A DNA stretch of 64,000 nucleotides from Xanthomonas hyacinthi (GCF_009769165.1 NZ_CP043476.1:3789001-3853000), one strand, 5' to 3'; shown: positions 33,933 to 42,699, counted from the first letter of the stretch. The notes: generated by a model from the sequence alone, not told the origin. Program-made: numbers and translations.

Positions 33933-35086
33933 GCGAACCCGAGCTGCCGCGCATCCTGTGCGTGGACGATGAACCCAATCTGCTGGCCGCGCTGGAGCGC
34001 AACCTGTTCGGCCAGTTCGACGTGGTCACCGCCAACGGCGGCGAGGCCGGGCTGGCCGCGATCGCCGAAGGCCCGCCGTTCGCGGCGATCGTGTCGGACA
34101 TGCGCATGCCGGGCATGGACGGCGCCGCGTTCCTGGCTGCGGCGCGCGCGCGCGCGCCGGACAGCGTGCGCCTGCTGCTGACCGGGCAGACCGATGCGCC
34201 TTCGGCGATCGCGGCGATCAACCACGGCGCGATCTTCCGCTTCCTGTGCAAGCCGTGCCCCACCGAGGAACTGGTCGCCGCGCTGGAGCAGGCGGTGGCG
34301 CTGCACCGCGCCACGCTGCTGGAGCGCGAGCTGCTGGAAACCACGCTGGCCGGCACCACGCGCATGCTCACCGAGGTGCTGTCGATGGTCGCGCCCTGGG
34401 CGTTCCAGCGCTCGGCGCAGCTGCAGGCCTGCGTGCGCCACGTCACTGACAAGCTGCCGTGGCCGAACCGCTGGGTGGTGGAAGTGGCCGCGGCGCTGAG
34501 CCACATCGGCTGCGTCAGCGTGCCGGGCGACATCGTGCAGCGCGAGATCGCCGGCGACGCACTGTCCGAGGAAGAGCAGAAGCTGATCGACGGCCATCCG
34601 CTGGTCGCGCATCGGCTGCTGACGGCGATCCCGCGGATGCAGGCGGTGGCCGAGATCGTGCGCTACCAGGCGCTGCCGCCGCCGGCCGACGCAGCGCCGG
34701 ACGTGGTCCGCGGCGCGCAGCTACTGCGCGCGTCGCTGCTGCTGGTGCGCGGGCTGGCGCGCAAGCTGCCGCTGGCGCACGCGGTGCAGGAACTGCGCAA
34801 GGTCGAGCCGCCGCTGCCGCGCGGCTTGATCGACGCGCTCGCCGACCTGCAACTCAATACCCGCAGCGGCATCCGCAAGGCCAAGGTCTGCGATCTGGTG
34901 CCGGGCTGGCGCCTGGAACAGGACGTGGTGTCCAGGCGCGGCATGATGCTGTTGGCGCATGGCAGCGAGCTGAGCCTCACCTCGATCCTGGCCTTGCGCA
35001 ATCTGCAGGCGGCCGGCGCCATCGTCGAGCCGCTGCTGATCAGCTACGGCAGCGAGGAACAGGCCGGCGCGCCGGTCGCCGCTTAG
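33929..35086 (+). CDS. response regulator with REC and degenerate HD-GYP domain
   Basis: A 385-residue protein whose ATG overlaps the previous stop (ATGA). REC: ILCVDDEPNLLAAL, Asp57 in AIVSDMRMPGMDG, LLLTGQTD and FLCKPCPTEEL, resembling RpfG-type regulators. The C-terminal half follows the HD-GYP plan but with losses: HD is SH in AAALSHIGCVSVPGDIV, the GYP loop is missing after EIVRYQALPPP, although LIDGHPLVAHRLLTAIP is kept. It probably does not cleave cyclic di-GMP and may act by binding. A C-terminal domain of about 70 residues (VCDLVPGWRLEQDVVSRRG) follows. Together with the three genes before it, it forms one operon. Confidence 0.87.
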   Translation: MSEPELPRILCVDDEPNLLAALERNLFGQFDVVTANGGEAGLAAIAEGPPFAAIVSDMRMPGMDGAAFLAAARARAPDSVRLLLTGQTDAPSAIAAINHGAIFRFLCKPCPTEELVAALEQAVALHRATLLERELLETTLAGTTRMLTEVLSMVAPWAFQRSAQLQACVRHVTDKLPWPNRWVVEVAAALSHIGCVSVPGDIVQREIAGDALSEEEQKLIDGHPLVAHRLLTAIPRMQAVAEIVRYQALPPPADAAPDVVRGAQLLRASLLLVRGLARKLPLAHAVQELRKVEPPLPRGLIDALADLQLNTRSGIRKAKVCDLVPGWRLEQDVVSRRGMMLLAHGSELSLTSILALRNLQAAGAIVEPLLISYGSEEQAGAPVAA

Positions 35087-35162
35087 CCGGCCCGCGCACT
35101 CACGCCGGCTGCGCGCCGGCCACGCGTATCCTTGCGCGTCCTGTTCCAGCCCCATCCTGCGC

Positions 35163-36587
35163 ATGAGCTACGCCATCGTCTGGTTCCGGCGCGACCTGCG
35201 CCTGCACGACCAACCCGCGCTGCATGCGGCATTGGCCGCCGGGCACACGCCGGTACCCGTTTACCTGCATAGCCCTGGCGACGAAGGCGCCTGGGCCGCC
35301 GGCGCGGCCTCGCTGAGCTGGCTGCAGCGCTCGCTGGCCGCGCTCGACGCGCAGCTGCGCGAGCGCGGTTCGCGGCTGATCCTGCGCCAGGGCCCGGCCG
35401 AGACCGTGCTGCGCGAGCTGATCGCCGAGTGCGGCGCGGTCGCGGTGTACTGGAACCGCCGCTACGAACCGGCCACGCAGCCGCGCGACGCCCGGCTCAA
35501 GCGCGAACTGCGCGAGCAGGGCCTGGAGGTGCACAGCTACAACGGCGCGCTGCTGTTCGAACCGTGGCAGCTGGCCACCCAGCAGGGCGGGCCGTACAAG
35601 GTGTTCACCCCGTTCTGGCGCAGCGCCCTGCGCCATTGGCAGGTGCCGGCGCTGCTGCCCGCGCCGAACGCGTTGCCGCCACCGCCCGCGGCCTTGCGCA
35701 GCCTGCCGCTGGAGCGACTCGACCTTGCGCCGGCGCTGGGGTGGGACCGCGGTTTCTGGGAGGTATGGCAACCGGGCGAAGCGGGCGCGCACGCGGCGCT
35801 GGAGGTGTTCGTCGACGGCGCCCTGCGCAGCTATGTCGAAGGCCGCGACCGTCCCGACCAGGTCGGCACCTCGCGGCTGTCGCCGCACCTGCATTTCGGC
35901 GAGATCGCGCCGTGGCGGATCGTCGCCGCACTGGAATCGCAGCGCAGCGCGGCCACCGGCGCGGTGATCGACGGCTACATCCGCCAGCTCGGCTGGCGCG
36001 ATTTCGCCCATCACCTGCTGCACCATTTCCCGGCCACGCCCGAGCAGAACCTCAATCCGCGCTTCGCCCGTTTCCGCTGGGCCACGCCGGATCCGGCGCA
36101 GCTGCGGGCCTGGCAGCGCGGCCGCAGCGGCGTGCCGATCGTCGATGCCGGGCTGCGCGAGCTGTGGCACACCGGCTGGATGCACAACCGGGTGCGGATG
36201 ATCGTCGCCAGCTACCTGTGCAAGCACCTGCGCGTGCACTGGTCGGAGGGCGCACGCTGGTTCTGGGACACGCTGGTCGATGCCGATCTGGCCAACAATA
36301 CGCTCGGCTGGCAGTGGGTGGCCGGCACCGGCGCCGACGCCGCGCCGTATTTCCGCGTGTTCAACCCGGTGACGCAGGCGCAGAAGTTCGATCCGCAGGG
36401 CCGCTACATCGCGCGCTGGGTGCCGGAACTGGCGGCGCTACCGGTGGCCGCGCGCTTCGCGCCGTGGCTGTCGCCGCAGCGCCTGGCCGCCAGCGCGCCG
36501 CACTATCCGCGGCAGCCGATCGTGGATCTGGCGGCCGGGCGCGACGCCGCACTGGCCGCATACCGCGAGACCGGCGGCAGCGGCTGA
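35163..36587 (+). CDS. phrB: deoxyribodipyrimidine photolyase (class I CPD type)
   Basis: A 474-residue light-driven DNA repair flavoenzyme that splits cyclobutane pyrimidine dimers. The N-terminal antenna domain starts YAIVWFRRDLRLHDQPALHAAL; the FAD domain shows GTSRLSPHLHFGEIAPW, DGYIRQLGWRDFAHHLLHHFP, LWHTGWMHNRVRMIVASYLCKHL, WWxxDTLVDADLANNTLGWQW and AGTGADAAPYFRVFNPVTQA. Length and motifs are canonical, and the Trp chain positions appear kept. It lies 76 nt after the signalling operon in the same direction, but there is no sign that it belongs to it. Confidence 0.95.
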   Translation: MSYAIVWFRRDLRLHDQPALHAALAAGHTPVPVYLHSPGDEGAWAAGAASLSWLQRSLAALDAQLRERGSRLILRQGPAETVLRELIAECGAVAVYWNRRYEPATQPRDARLKRELREQGLEVHSYNGALLFEPWQLATQQGGPYKVFTPFWRSALRHWQVPALLPAPNALPPPPAALRSLPLERLDLAPALGWDRGFWEVWQPGEAGAHAALEVFVDGALRSYVEGRDRPDQVGTSRLSPHLHFGEIAPWRIVAALESQRSAATGAVIDGYIRQLGWRDFAHHLLHHFPATPEQNLNPRFARFRWATPDPAQLRAWQRGRSGVPIVDAGLRELWHTGWMHNRVRMIVASYLCKHLRVHWSEGARWFWDTLVDADLANNTLGWQWVAGTGADAAPYFRVFNPVTQAQKFDPQGRYIARWVPELAALPVAARFAPWLSPQRLAASAPHYPRQPIVDLAAGRDAALAAYRETGGSG

Positions 36588-36703
36588 GGCGCGGATGCGC
36601 ATTGCTGCGCTGCGGCGTGAACCGCGTCAGCGCAGCGCAGGGCATCGCGATTGACGCCCTTCGCCGCGCCATGATTCACTCCGGGCCAGGCACAGGAGCA
36701 TGC

Positions 36704-38158
36704 ATGGCCGCCAGTACAGCCCGCCGCAAGCCGCGGCGCGAACCGATGTCGCGCGTGGATACCGCCTGGTTGCGGATGGAGCGGCCGACCAATCCGATGA
36801 TGATCACCGGCGTGCTGATGCTCGACGAGACGCTGTCGCTGCCGCAGTTCAAGCAGCTGGTGCGCAAACGCTTTCTGGCGTTTCCGCGCTTCCAGCAAAA
36901 GCCGGTGGACACCGCGACCGGCGCCTACTGGCAGCATGACGACGACTTCGACCTGGACTGGCACGTGCGCCTGTCGGCCTTGCCCGGGCGCGGCGGCAAG
37001 AAGGCGCTGGAGCGCTTCGCCGGGCAGATGGCGTCCACGCCCCTGGACAAGACCAAGCCGCTGTGGCAGTTCCATCTGATCGAGCGCTACGAAGGCGGCT
37101 CGGCGCTGGTGGCGCGCATCCACCACAGCTACGCCGACGGCATCGCGCTGGTGCAGGTGCTGCTGTCGCTGACCGATACGCAGCGCACGCCGGAGCCGTC
37201 AGCGCGATTGGGCCGCGCCTGGCTGAAGGACGACGGCAAGGACGTGGTGCGCCGGGTCGGCGCCATCGACCGCTACCTGAAACTGGGCGGACGCATGCTC
37301 GACAAGGGCCGCGAGATGTACCAGGACCCGAACCTGGCGCAGATGCTGGCCAGGGAAGGCGGCCTGATCGGCCGCGAACTGGCCAATGCGCTGCTGCTGT
37401 CCGACGATCCGCCGACGCTGCTGCGCGGACGCCTGGGGGTCAGCAAGCGGGTGGCCTGGGCCGCGCCGCTGGGCCTGGACGAAGTGAAGGCGGTCGGCCG
37501 CGCCTGCGACTGCACGGTCAACGACGTGCTGATGGCAACGATGGCCGGCGCCCTGCGCGACTACATGCGCGAGCGCGGCGAACAGCTGGACGGGGTGACC
37601 CTGCGCGCCACGGTGCCGGTCAACCTGCGCCCGCTGGAGCACGCGCGCAAGCTCGGCAACCATTTCGGGCTGGTGTTCCTGGACCTGCCGGTCGGCGAGG
37701 CCAATCCGGTGCGGCGCCTGCAGCGCGTGGCCGAATCGATGCAGCAGCTCAAGCAGTCGCGCCAGGCGATGGTGGTGTTCGGGCTGCTGGCCGCGGTGGG
37801 CATGGCGCCGGCGGCGCTGCAGTCGCTGGCGCTGGACCTGTTCAGCCGCAAGGCGAGCACCGTGGCGACCAACGTGCCGGGGCCGCAGCAGCCGCTGTAC
37901 CTGGCCGGCAGCGGCGTGCGCGAGATGATGTTCTGGGTGCCGCAGACCGGCTCGATCGGGGTCGGCGTGTCGATCATGAGCTACAACCACCGCGTGCACT
38001 TCGGCCTGATCGGCGATGCGCGGCTGATCCCGGATCCGGATGCGGTGATGCGCCGGATCGGCGCCGAATTCGAGAAGCTGCTGTACCTGGCGCTGATGGG
38101 CGATTGGGAGCATCCGCTGCGCGCGGCGGATGCGGACGCGTTGCTGCCGGTTTCCTGA
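36704..38158 (+). CDS. WS/DGAT family wax ester synthase/diacylglycerol acyltransferase
   Basis: A 484-residue acyltransferase that joins acyl-CoA to alcohols or diacylglycerol. The start MSRVDTAWLRMERPTNPMMI is typical (about residues 16-35), and the catalytic HHxxxDG motif reads HHSYADG at about residue 140. Also seen are WAAPLGLDEVKAVGRACDCTVNDVLMATMAGAL, PVNLRP and ATNVPGPQQPLYLAGSGVREM, the C-terminal family signature. ATG 36704 follows AGGAG at 5-nt spacing. No other lipid-storage gene is adjacent. Whether it makes wax esters, triacylglycerol or something else is not visible. Confidence 0.9.
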   Translation: MAASTARRKPRREPMSRVDTAWLRMERPTNPMMITGVLMLDETLSLPQFKQLVRKRFLAFPRFQQKPVDTATGAYWQHDDDFDLDWHVRLSALPGRGGKKALERFAGQMASTPLDKTKPLWQFHLIERYEGGSALVARIHHSYADGIALVQVLLSLTDTQRTPEPSARLGRAWLKDDGKDVVRRVGAIDRYLKLGGRMLDKGREMYQDPNLAQMLAREGGLIGRELANALLLSDDPPTLLRGRLGVSKRVAWAAPLGLDEVKAVGRACDCTVNDVLMATMAGALRDYMRERGEQLDGVTLRATVPVNLRPLEHARKLGNHFGLVFLDLPVGEANPVRRLQRVAESMQQLKQSRQAMVVFGLLAAVGMAPAALQSLALDLFSRKASTVATNVPGPQQPLYLAGSGVREMMFWVPQTGSIGVGVSIMSYNHRVHFGLIGDARLIPDPDAVMRRIGAEFEKLLYLALMGDWEHPLRAADADALLPVS

Positions 38159-38264
38159 ACGGGGCGCATTCAGGCGTGTCGCGGCGCGCGCTGCGTTCAT
38201 CCCCGTCTCGCAGCCCACTGTTTATGCTTGTCTCCACTTCAATTCAGGTTCGGGAGAGAGCGCG

Positions 38265-38960
38265 ATGAAACGCACCGTCATCCAAGGCATGTCCGTGGCG
38301 CTGGCCAGCGCGCTGGTGTTGTCCGCCTGCGCCACCGGCGGTTCCTACGTGCAGCGCGACCAGTACGGCAACCAGACCGAGCAGCAGAACCGCACCGGTC
38401 GCGGCGCGCTGATCGGCACCGCGGTCGGCGTGGCCGCCGGCCTGCTCAGCGGCAGCAGCGCCACCGAGCGCCGCCAGCACGCGATGATCGGCGCCGGCAT
38501 CGGCGCGCTCAGCGGCGCGGCGATCGGCAACTACCAGGACCGCCAGGAGCGCGCGCTGCGCGAGCGCACCGCCAACACCGGCATCGACGTGCGCCGCGAC
38601 GGCGACAACATCACCTTGAACCTGCCCGACGGCATCACCTTCGACTTCAACCAGTCCACGCTGAAGCCGCAGTTCTATTCGGCGCTCAACGGTGTGGCGT
38701 CCACCCTGGGCGAGTACAACCAGACCATGATCGAAGTGGTCGGGCATACCGACAGCATCGGCAGCGATGCGGTCAACCAGCGCCTGTCCGAGCAGCGTGC
38801 CGCCTCGGTGGCCGCCTACCTGACCGCGCAGGGCGTGCAGCGCGAGCGGATCGAGACGCTGGGTGCGGGCAAGAAGTACCCGATCGCCGACAACGGCACC
38901 GAGGCCGGCCGCGCGCAGAACCGCCGGGTCGAGATCCGGGTGGTGCCGCTGCGTTCCTGA
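38265..38960 (+). CDS. OmpA-family lipoprotein (YiaD-like)
   Basis: A 231-residue outer-membrane lipoprotein. The lipobox is VLSAC (Cys22). A glycine-zipper segment GRGALIGTAVGVAAGLLSGSS ... MIGAGIGALSGAAIGNY (about residues 45-95) precedes the peptidoglycan-binding OmpA domain: ITFDFNQSTLKPQFYSALNGVASTL, VVGHTDSIGSDAVNQRLSEQRAASVAAYL and GAGKKYPIADNGTEAGRAQNRRVEIRV. It tethers the outer membrane to the cell wall. ATG 38265 follows GGGAGAGAG. A terminator follows at 38985. Confidence 0.92.
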   Translation: MKRTVIQGMSVALASALVLSACATGGSYVQRDQYGNQTEQQNRTGRGALIGTAVGVAAGLLSGSSATERRQHAMIGAGIGALSGAAIGNYQDRQERALRERTANTGIDVRRDGDNITLNLPDGITFDFNQSTLKPQFYSALNGVASTLGEYNQTMIEVVGHTDSIGSDAVNQRLSEQRAASVAAYLTAQGVQRERIETLGAGKKYPIADNGTEAGRAQNRRVEIRVVPLRS

Positions 38961-38984
38961 GCCGCGTCCACCAGGCCGCAAATG

Positions 38985-39011
38985 CGAACGGGCCGCTGAT
39001 GCGGCCCGTTT
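38985..39011 (+). terminator. probable terminator after the OmpA-family gene
   Basis: GAACGGGCCGC, loop TGAT, GCGGCCCGTTTC: a 10-bp GC-rich stem with a short T run, 25 nt after the stop. The short run makes it weaker than the other terminators described here. Confidence 0.7.
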
Positions 39012-39116
39012 CGCGTTGCGGCGCCGGCCGCGCGGAAGTGCGGCGAGGTCGCCGCGCGTCGTGCCGCCGCCAGCTCTGCCGCCGCCAGCTGCCGCGGTCG
39101 CGGTGCGCCTGCCTGC

Positions 39117-40202
39117 TCAGACCAGCGCTTCTTCCTCCAGCTCCGGCGCCGGCTCTGCCTCCTCCAGCAACGGCCGCTCGGCCAGCTGCGGCAGCGCCAG
39201 CGTCTGGGTATTCATCGCCACGCCGCTGCACAGGGTGAACTCGGCGCCGCTGTCGGCCTGTTGCGTGGTCAGCTTGGCCGGGCATTGCGCCAGCATGTAG
39301 CTGACGTCGAAGTTGAGCTTGTCGACCAGGAAATCGACGAAGGCACGCACTTTCGGCGACAGCATGCGCCCGCCCGGGAACACCGCGTTGAAATCCAGGT
39401 CCGGGCCGACCCAGCCGCCGAGCACGCGGCGCGCCTTGCCGGCCTCGATCAGCGGCTTGATCGTCGCGTCGCTGGCCAGCACCAGGCCTTCGCCGCAGAC
39501 CAGTCCGCCGATCAGCGCGGCCGAGTCGTTGGCGACCAGGATCGGCTGGATCGCGAACTCGCCGCTCTGCTTGCCGTTGCGCAGCGGCCAGCTGAGCCGG
39601 TTGCTGCCGTTGCGGCCATTGCTCAGCGCCAGCGTGCGGTGGTGCTGCAGGTCGTCCGGGTGCAGCGGCTCGCCGTGGCGTTCGATGTAGTAGGGACTGG
39701 CGAACACCTGGGTGCGGAAGGTGGCCAGCTTGCGCGCCACCATGGTCGAATCCAGCAGCGCGCCCATGTGCAGGGCCACGTCCACGCCTTCGGCGATCGG
39801 ATCGACCTTGTCGCTGGTCATGATCATTTCCAGGCGCACTTCCGGGTGCTGCTTGTGGAATTCGCCCAGGATCGGCGCGACCCAGGAAATGCCGGCCGAG
39901 TAGGGCACGCTGAAACGCAGCCAGCCGCGCGGGCCGGCCTGCAGCTGCCCAACCGCGCTCTCGGCTTCTTCCAGCTCGCGGGCGATGCGCTGGCAATGCT
40001 CGTGATAGACCGCGCCGGCTTCGGTCAGGCCGAGGCGGCGCGTGGTCCGGTGCAGCAGGCGCGCGCCCAGGCGCGCCTCCAGATCCTGGACCTTGCGGCT
40101 GACGGTGGTCTTGGGCAGGCCGAGCGCGTTGGCCGCGGCGATGAAGCTGCCTTGCTCGACCACCTTGACGAAGATCAGGGTGTCGTTCAGATCGTGAGTC
40201 AT
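39117..40202 (-). CDS. LysR family regulator of the divergent efflux operon (SmeRv-like)
   Basis: A 361-residue regulator, longer than the usual 300. N-terminal winged helix: FVKVVEQGSFIAAANALGLPKTTVSRKVQDLEARLGARLLHRTTRRLGLTEAG. The effector domain of periplasmic-binding fold follows, with DVALHMG. The final 50 residues are an unusual extension containing two cysteines (LAQCPAKL, FTLCSG) and an acidic end (EEAEPAPELEEEALV). It is divergent from the efflux operon, as smeRv is from smeU1-V-W-U2-X in Stenotrophomonas, so it is the likely local regulator. The inducer is unknown. Confidence 0.88.
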   Translation of the reverse strand: MTHDLNDTLIFVKVVEQGSFIAAANALGLPKTTVSRKVQDLEARLGARLLHRTTRRLGLTEAGAVYHEHCQRIARELEEAESAVGQLQAGPRGWLRFSVPYSAGISWVAPILGEFHKQHPEVRLEMIMTSDKVDPIAEGVDVALHMGALLDSTMVARKLATFRTQVFASPYYIERHGEPLHPDDLQHHRTLALSNGRNGSNRLSWPLRNGKQSGEFAIQPILVANDSAALIGGLVCGEGLVLASDATIKPLIEAGKARRVLGGWVGPDLDFNAVFPGGRMLSPKVRAFVDFLVDKLNFDVSYMLAQCPAKLTTQQADSGAEFTLCSGVAMNTQTLALPQLAERPLLEEAEPAPELEEEALV

Positions 40203-40258
40203 GGCGGGGTTCCTGAGGAGGGAGAACGATTGGACCGATGGTGGGACGATTATTCCCC

Positions 40259-40272
40259 TTAATTCGGACTAA
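40259..40272. promoter_or_regulatory. candidate LysR-type binding site
   Basis: TTAATTCGGACTAA has the form TTA-N8-TAA with the T-N11-A pattern preferred by LysR proteins. It sits in the 130-nt interval between the divergent regulator (start 40202) and the efflux operon. The match is a visual one to a loose pattern. Confidence 0.4.
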
Positions 40273-40331
40273 TCAAGTGCGGCTTTGACGCCTAATTTGT
40301 ACGCATTCGCCGCCACCCAGGCCATTTGCTC

Positions 40332-40556
40332 ATGCTGCTGCGCACTCTGTTCCAGTTTCTCGTTGGCGTCCGGCGCCCGGATCGGCTCGATGGTACGCCC
40401 ATCGACGTGTCGGAAACCGGTTACCTCAAGGCATTTCGCGAATTCACCCCGCCGCCGCGCAGCCAGAGCGGCAGCATGATGCGCCTGGGCCGGCGCGCCG
40501 GCGATCGGCTGGACCGCATCGCGATTGTCCCGTTCGCGGGAGTAAAAGTCCCGTGA
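40332..40556 (+). CDS. small ORF leading the efflux operon (74 aa)
   Basis: The frame reads MLLRTLFQFLVGVRRPDRLDG, then SETGYLKAFREFTPPPRSQSG, and ends VPFAGVKVP, 74 residues. The start region has only a weak ribosome site. The last codons overlap the next gene by GTGA (40553-40556), a layout typical of translational coupling, which supports it being translated. I do not recognise a family. The first 12 residues are hydrophobic, the rest basic and polar. It could be a regulatory leader or a small accessory protein of the pump. Confidence 0.45.
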   Translation: MLLRTLFQFLVGVRRPDRLDGTPIDVSETGYLKAFREFTPPPRSQSGSMMRLGRRAGDRLDRIAIVPFAGVKVP

Positions 40557-41326
40557 GCGGGACGCTGGACCCGGAGGTGCTGGTGCTCGGCGGCACCGGC
40601 ACCATCGGCCTGGGCGTGGTCCGCGCGTTGCTCGAGGCCGGCAGCCCGGTGCTGGCGGTGGCGCGCGAGCGCGGCCGGCTGCGCGCGCTGCGCGATCGCT
40701 ACAGCGACGAACCGGCGCTGGACGTGCTGCAGGGCTCGGTCGCCAACGATGCCGTTGCCGCCACCCTGGCCGCGGCCGTGGCGCAGCGGCCGCGGCCGCT
40801 GGCCGGGGTGGTCGCCAGCCTCGGCAGCGCGCTGCGTTGCGGGCGCCTGCTGGAGCAGCCGCTGAGCGCGCTGCGCCGGCGCATCGAGGCCGACCTGCTG
40901 CCGCACCTGGCCGCGGCCCGGCAGCTGCTGCCGCTGCTGGCGCAGGCAGAGCGCGGCGGCCGCTACCTCCTGCTCGGCAGTCCGTGCGCGCTGCGCGCCT
41001 GGGCCGGGCATGGCGAAAGCTCGGTGGCCGCAGCGGCGATCCGCATGCTCGCCCAGGTCCTGCACGAAGAGGCCAAGCCGCTGGGCGTGCGCGTGCAACT
41101 GCTGGCGCTGGCCCATCCGGTGTGCCGCAGCGAAGCCGGCGCGGGCGACTGCCCGGAATGGTTCACCGCGCTCAGCGTCGGCCGCGCCGCGGTGTCGCTG
41201 CTCGCCGACGACGGTGTGCCCGGCCAGGCCGTGGTCGACATCGACAAGCATCGCTACGCGCATCCACGCACCTCGTTGATGACCGCATCGCATTTTTCTC
41301 CCTCCACGCACGAGGTCTCTCCATGA
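40553..41326 (+). CDS. atypical short-chain dehydrogenase of the efflux operon (SmeU1-like)
   Basis: A 257-residue Rossmann protein starting at GTG 40553 and overlapping both neighbours (GTGA before, ATGA after). The dinucleotide motif is intact: LVLGGTGTIGLGVVRALLEAG. However the SDR catalytic Tyr-x-x-x-Lys is not seen where expected (after LLLGSPCALRAWAGHGESSVAAAAIRML), so it is probably not a standard oxidoreductase. Its place, first among the pump genes, corresponds to smeU1 of the Stenotrophomonas smeU1-V-W-U2-X operon. Its role is unknown. Confidence 0.82.
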   Translation: MSGTLDPEVLVLGGTGTIGLGVVRALLEAGSPVLAVARERGRLRALRDRYSDEPALDVLQGSVANDAVAATLAAAVAQRPRPLAGVVASLGSALRCGRLLEQPLSALRRRIEADLLPHLAAARQLLPLLAQAERGGRYLLLGSPCALRAWAGHGESSVAAAAIRMLAQVLHEEAKPLGVRVQLLALAHPVCRSEAGAGDCPEWFTALSVGRAAVSLLADDGVPGQAVVDIDKHRYAHPRTSLMTASHFSPSTHEVSP

Positions 41327-42528
41327 ACCCGATTCCGATGTCGTTCCATTCCCCATCGCGCGCCTTGCGCCCGCTGGCGATCGCGCTGCTGGCTGCCGCC
41401 CTGGCCGCCTGCGGCAGCAAGGCCGGCGAGCAGGGTCCAGCGCCGCCGTCGGTCGGCGTCGCGCCCGCACTGCAGAAGGAAATCAGCCAGTGGGACGAGT
41501 TCAGCGGCCGCGTCGAGGCGGTCGAGCACGTCGACCTGCGCCCGCGCGTGTCCGGCTACATCGACAAGGTCGACTATGTCGAAGGCCAGGAAGTGAAGAA
41601 GGGCGAGGTGCTGTTCACCATCGACGCGCGCAGCTACCGTGCCGAACTGGCGCGCGCCAACGCCGAACTGGCGCGGGCGCGGATCCAGTCCAAGCTCAGC
41701 GGCAGCGAGGCGGCGCGCGCCAAGAAACTGTCCGACCAGCAGGCGATCTCCACCGAGACCTGGGAGCAGCGCCATGCCGCCGCCGACCAGGCCGATGCCG
41801 ACGTGCTCGCTGCACAGGCCGCGGTGGACACCGCGCGCCTGAACCTGGAATGGACCCAGGTGCGCGCGCCGATCGACGGCCGCGCCGGCCGCGCCCTGGT
41901 CACCGCCGGCAACCTGGTCAGCGCCGGCGACAGCGCCAATGTGCTGACCACGCTGGTGTCGCTGGACAAGGTGCATGTGTACTTCGATGCCGATGAAGGC
42001 ACCTTCCTGCGCTATGCGCAGATGGCGCGCAAGGGCGAGCGGCCCAGCGAGCGCGACGGGCAGCTGCCGGTGCAGGTCGGCCTGGTCGGCGAGGACGGCT
42101 TCCCGCACGCCGGCAAGGTCGATTTCCTCGACAACCAGATCACCCGCAGCACCGGCACCATCCGCGTGCGCGCCTTGCTGGACAACGCCGAGCGCAACTT
42201 CACCCCGGGCCTGTTCGCGCGCGTGCGGCTGCTTGGCAGCGGCCGCTTCAGCGCGCTGCTGATCGACGACAAGTCGGTGCTGACCGACCAGGACCGCAAG
42301 TACGTCTACGTGGTCGACAAGGACAGCAGGGCGCAGCGCCGCGACGTGCAGCTGGGGCGCAGCGCCGAAGGCCTGCGCATCGTGCTCGGCGGACTCGATC
42401 CCGGCGACCGGGTCATCGTCGACGGGGTGCAGAAAGTGTTCATGCCCAGCATGCCGGTGCAGGCCAAGAGTGTGGCCCTGGTCACGGCGACGCCGGCGGC
42501 CGCACGCAAGGCCGTCGCCCTCGACTGA
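41323..42528 (+). CDS. RND efflux membrane-fusion adaptor (SmeV/MexE-like)
   Basis: A 401-residue periplasmic adaptor, lipid-anchored: the signal ends LLAAALAACGS with lipobox LAAC. The barrel-sandwich half VEAVEHVDLRPRVSGYIDKVDYVEGQEVKKGEVLFTID is followed by a coiled hairpin rich in Ala/Glu (AELARANAELARARIQSKLSG), then EWTQVRAPIDGRAGRALVTAGNLVSAG and VRALLDNAERNFTPGLFARVRLLG. ATG 41323 overlaps the previous stop. It joins the pump to the outer-membrane channel. The 171-nt gap to the pump gene holds no recognisable gene. Confidence 0.93.
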   Translation: MNPIPMSFHSPSRALRPLAIALLAAALAACGSKAGEQGPAPPSVGVAPALQKEISQWDEFSGRVEAVEHVDLRPRVSGYIDKVDYVEGQEVKKGEVLFTIDARSYRAELARANAELARARIQSKLSGSEAARAKKLSDQQAISTETWEQRHAAADQADADVLAAQAAVDTARLNLEWTQVRAPIDGRAGRALVTAGNLVSAGDSANVLTTLVSLDKVHVYFDADEGTFLRYAQMARKGERPSERDGQLPVQVGLVGEDGFPHAGKVDFLDNQITRSTGTIRVRALLDNAERNFTPGLFARVRLLGSGRFSALLIDDKSVLTDQDRKYVYVVDKDSRAQRRDVQLGRSAEGLRIVLGGLDPGDRVIVDGVQKVFMPSMPVQAKSVALVTATPAAARKAVALD

Positions 42529-42699
42529 GCCGTCCCCGACGGAAGCCGCACCGATTGAAGCCGGGCGCGCGCGCAGCGTCGCAGGCCGGTCGCGCTGGCG
42601 GCCGGTCGTTGCCGGCCGGGCCACTGCGGTGGCCCGCCGCCGCCTTGCCCGCGTTCCTGTTCGGCCATCCGTTCCACCCCGTTTCCAGGACCACCACCC

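Noticed and set aside
35429..38158. A 909-codon frame that would fuse a long leader to the WS/DGAT enzyme.
   Set aside because: The first 425 codons lie inside the photolyase gene in another frame and are not protein-like; the enzyme starts at 36704 behind a good ribosome site.
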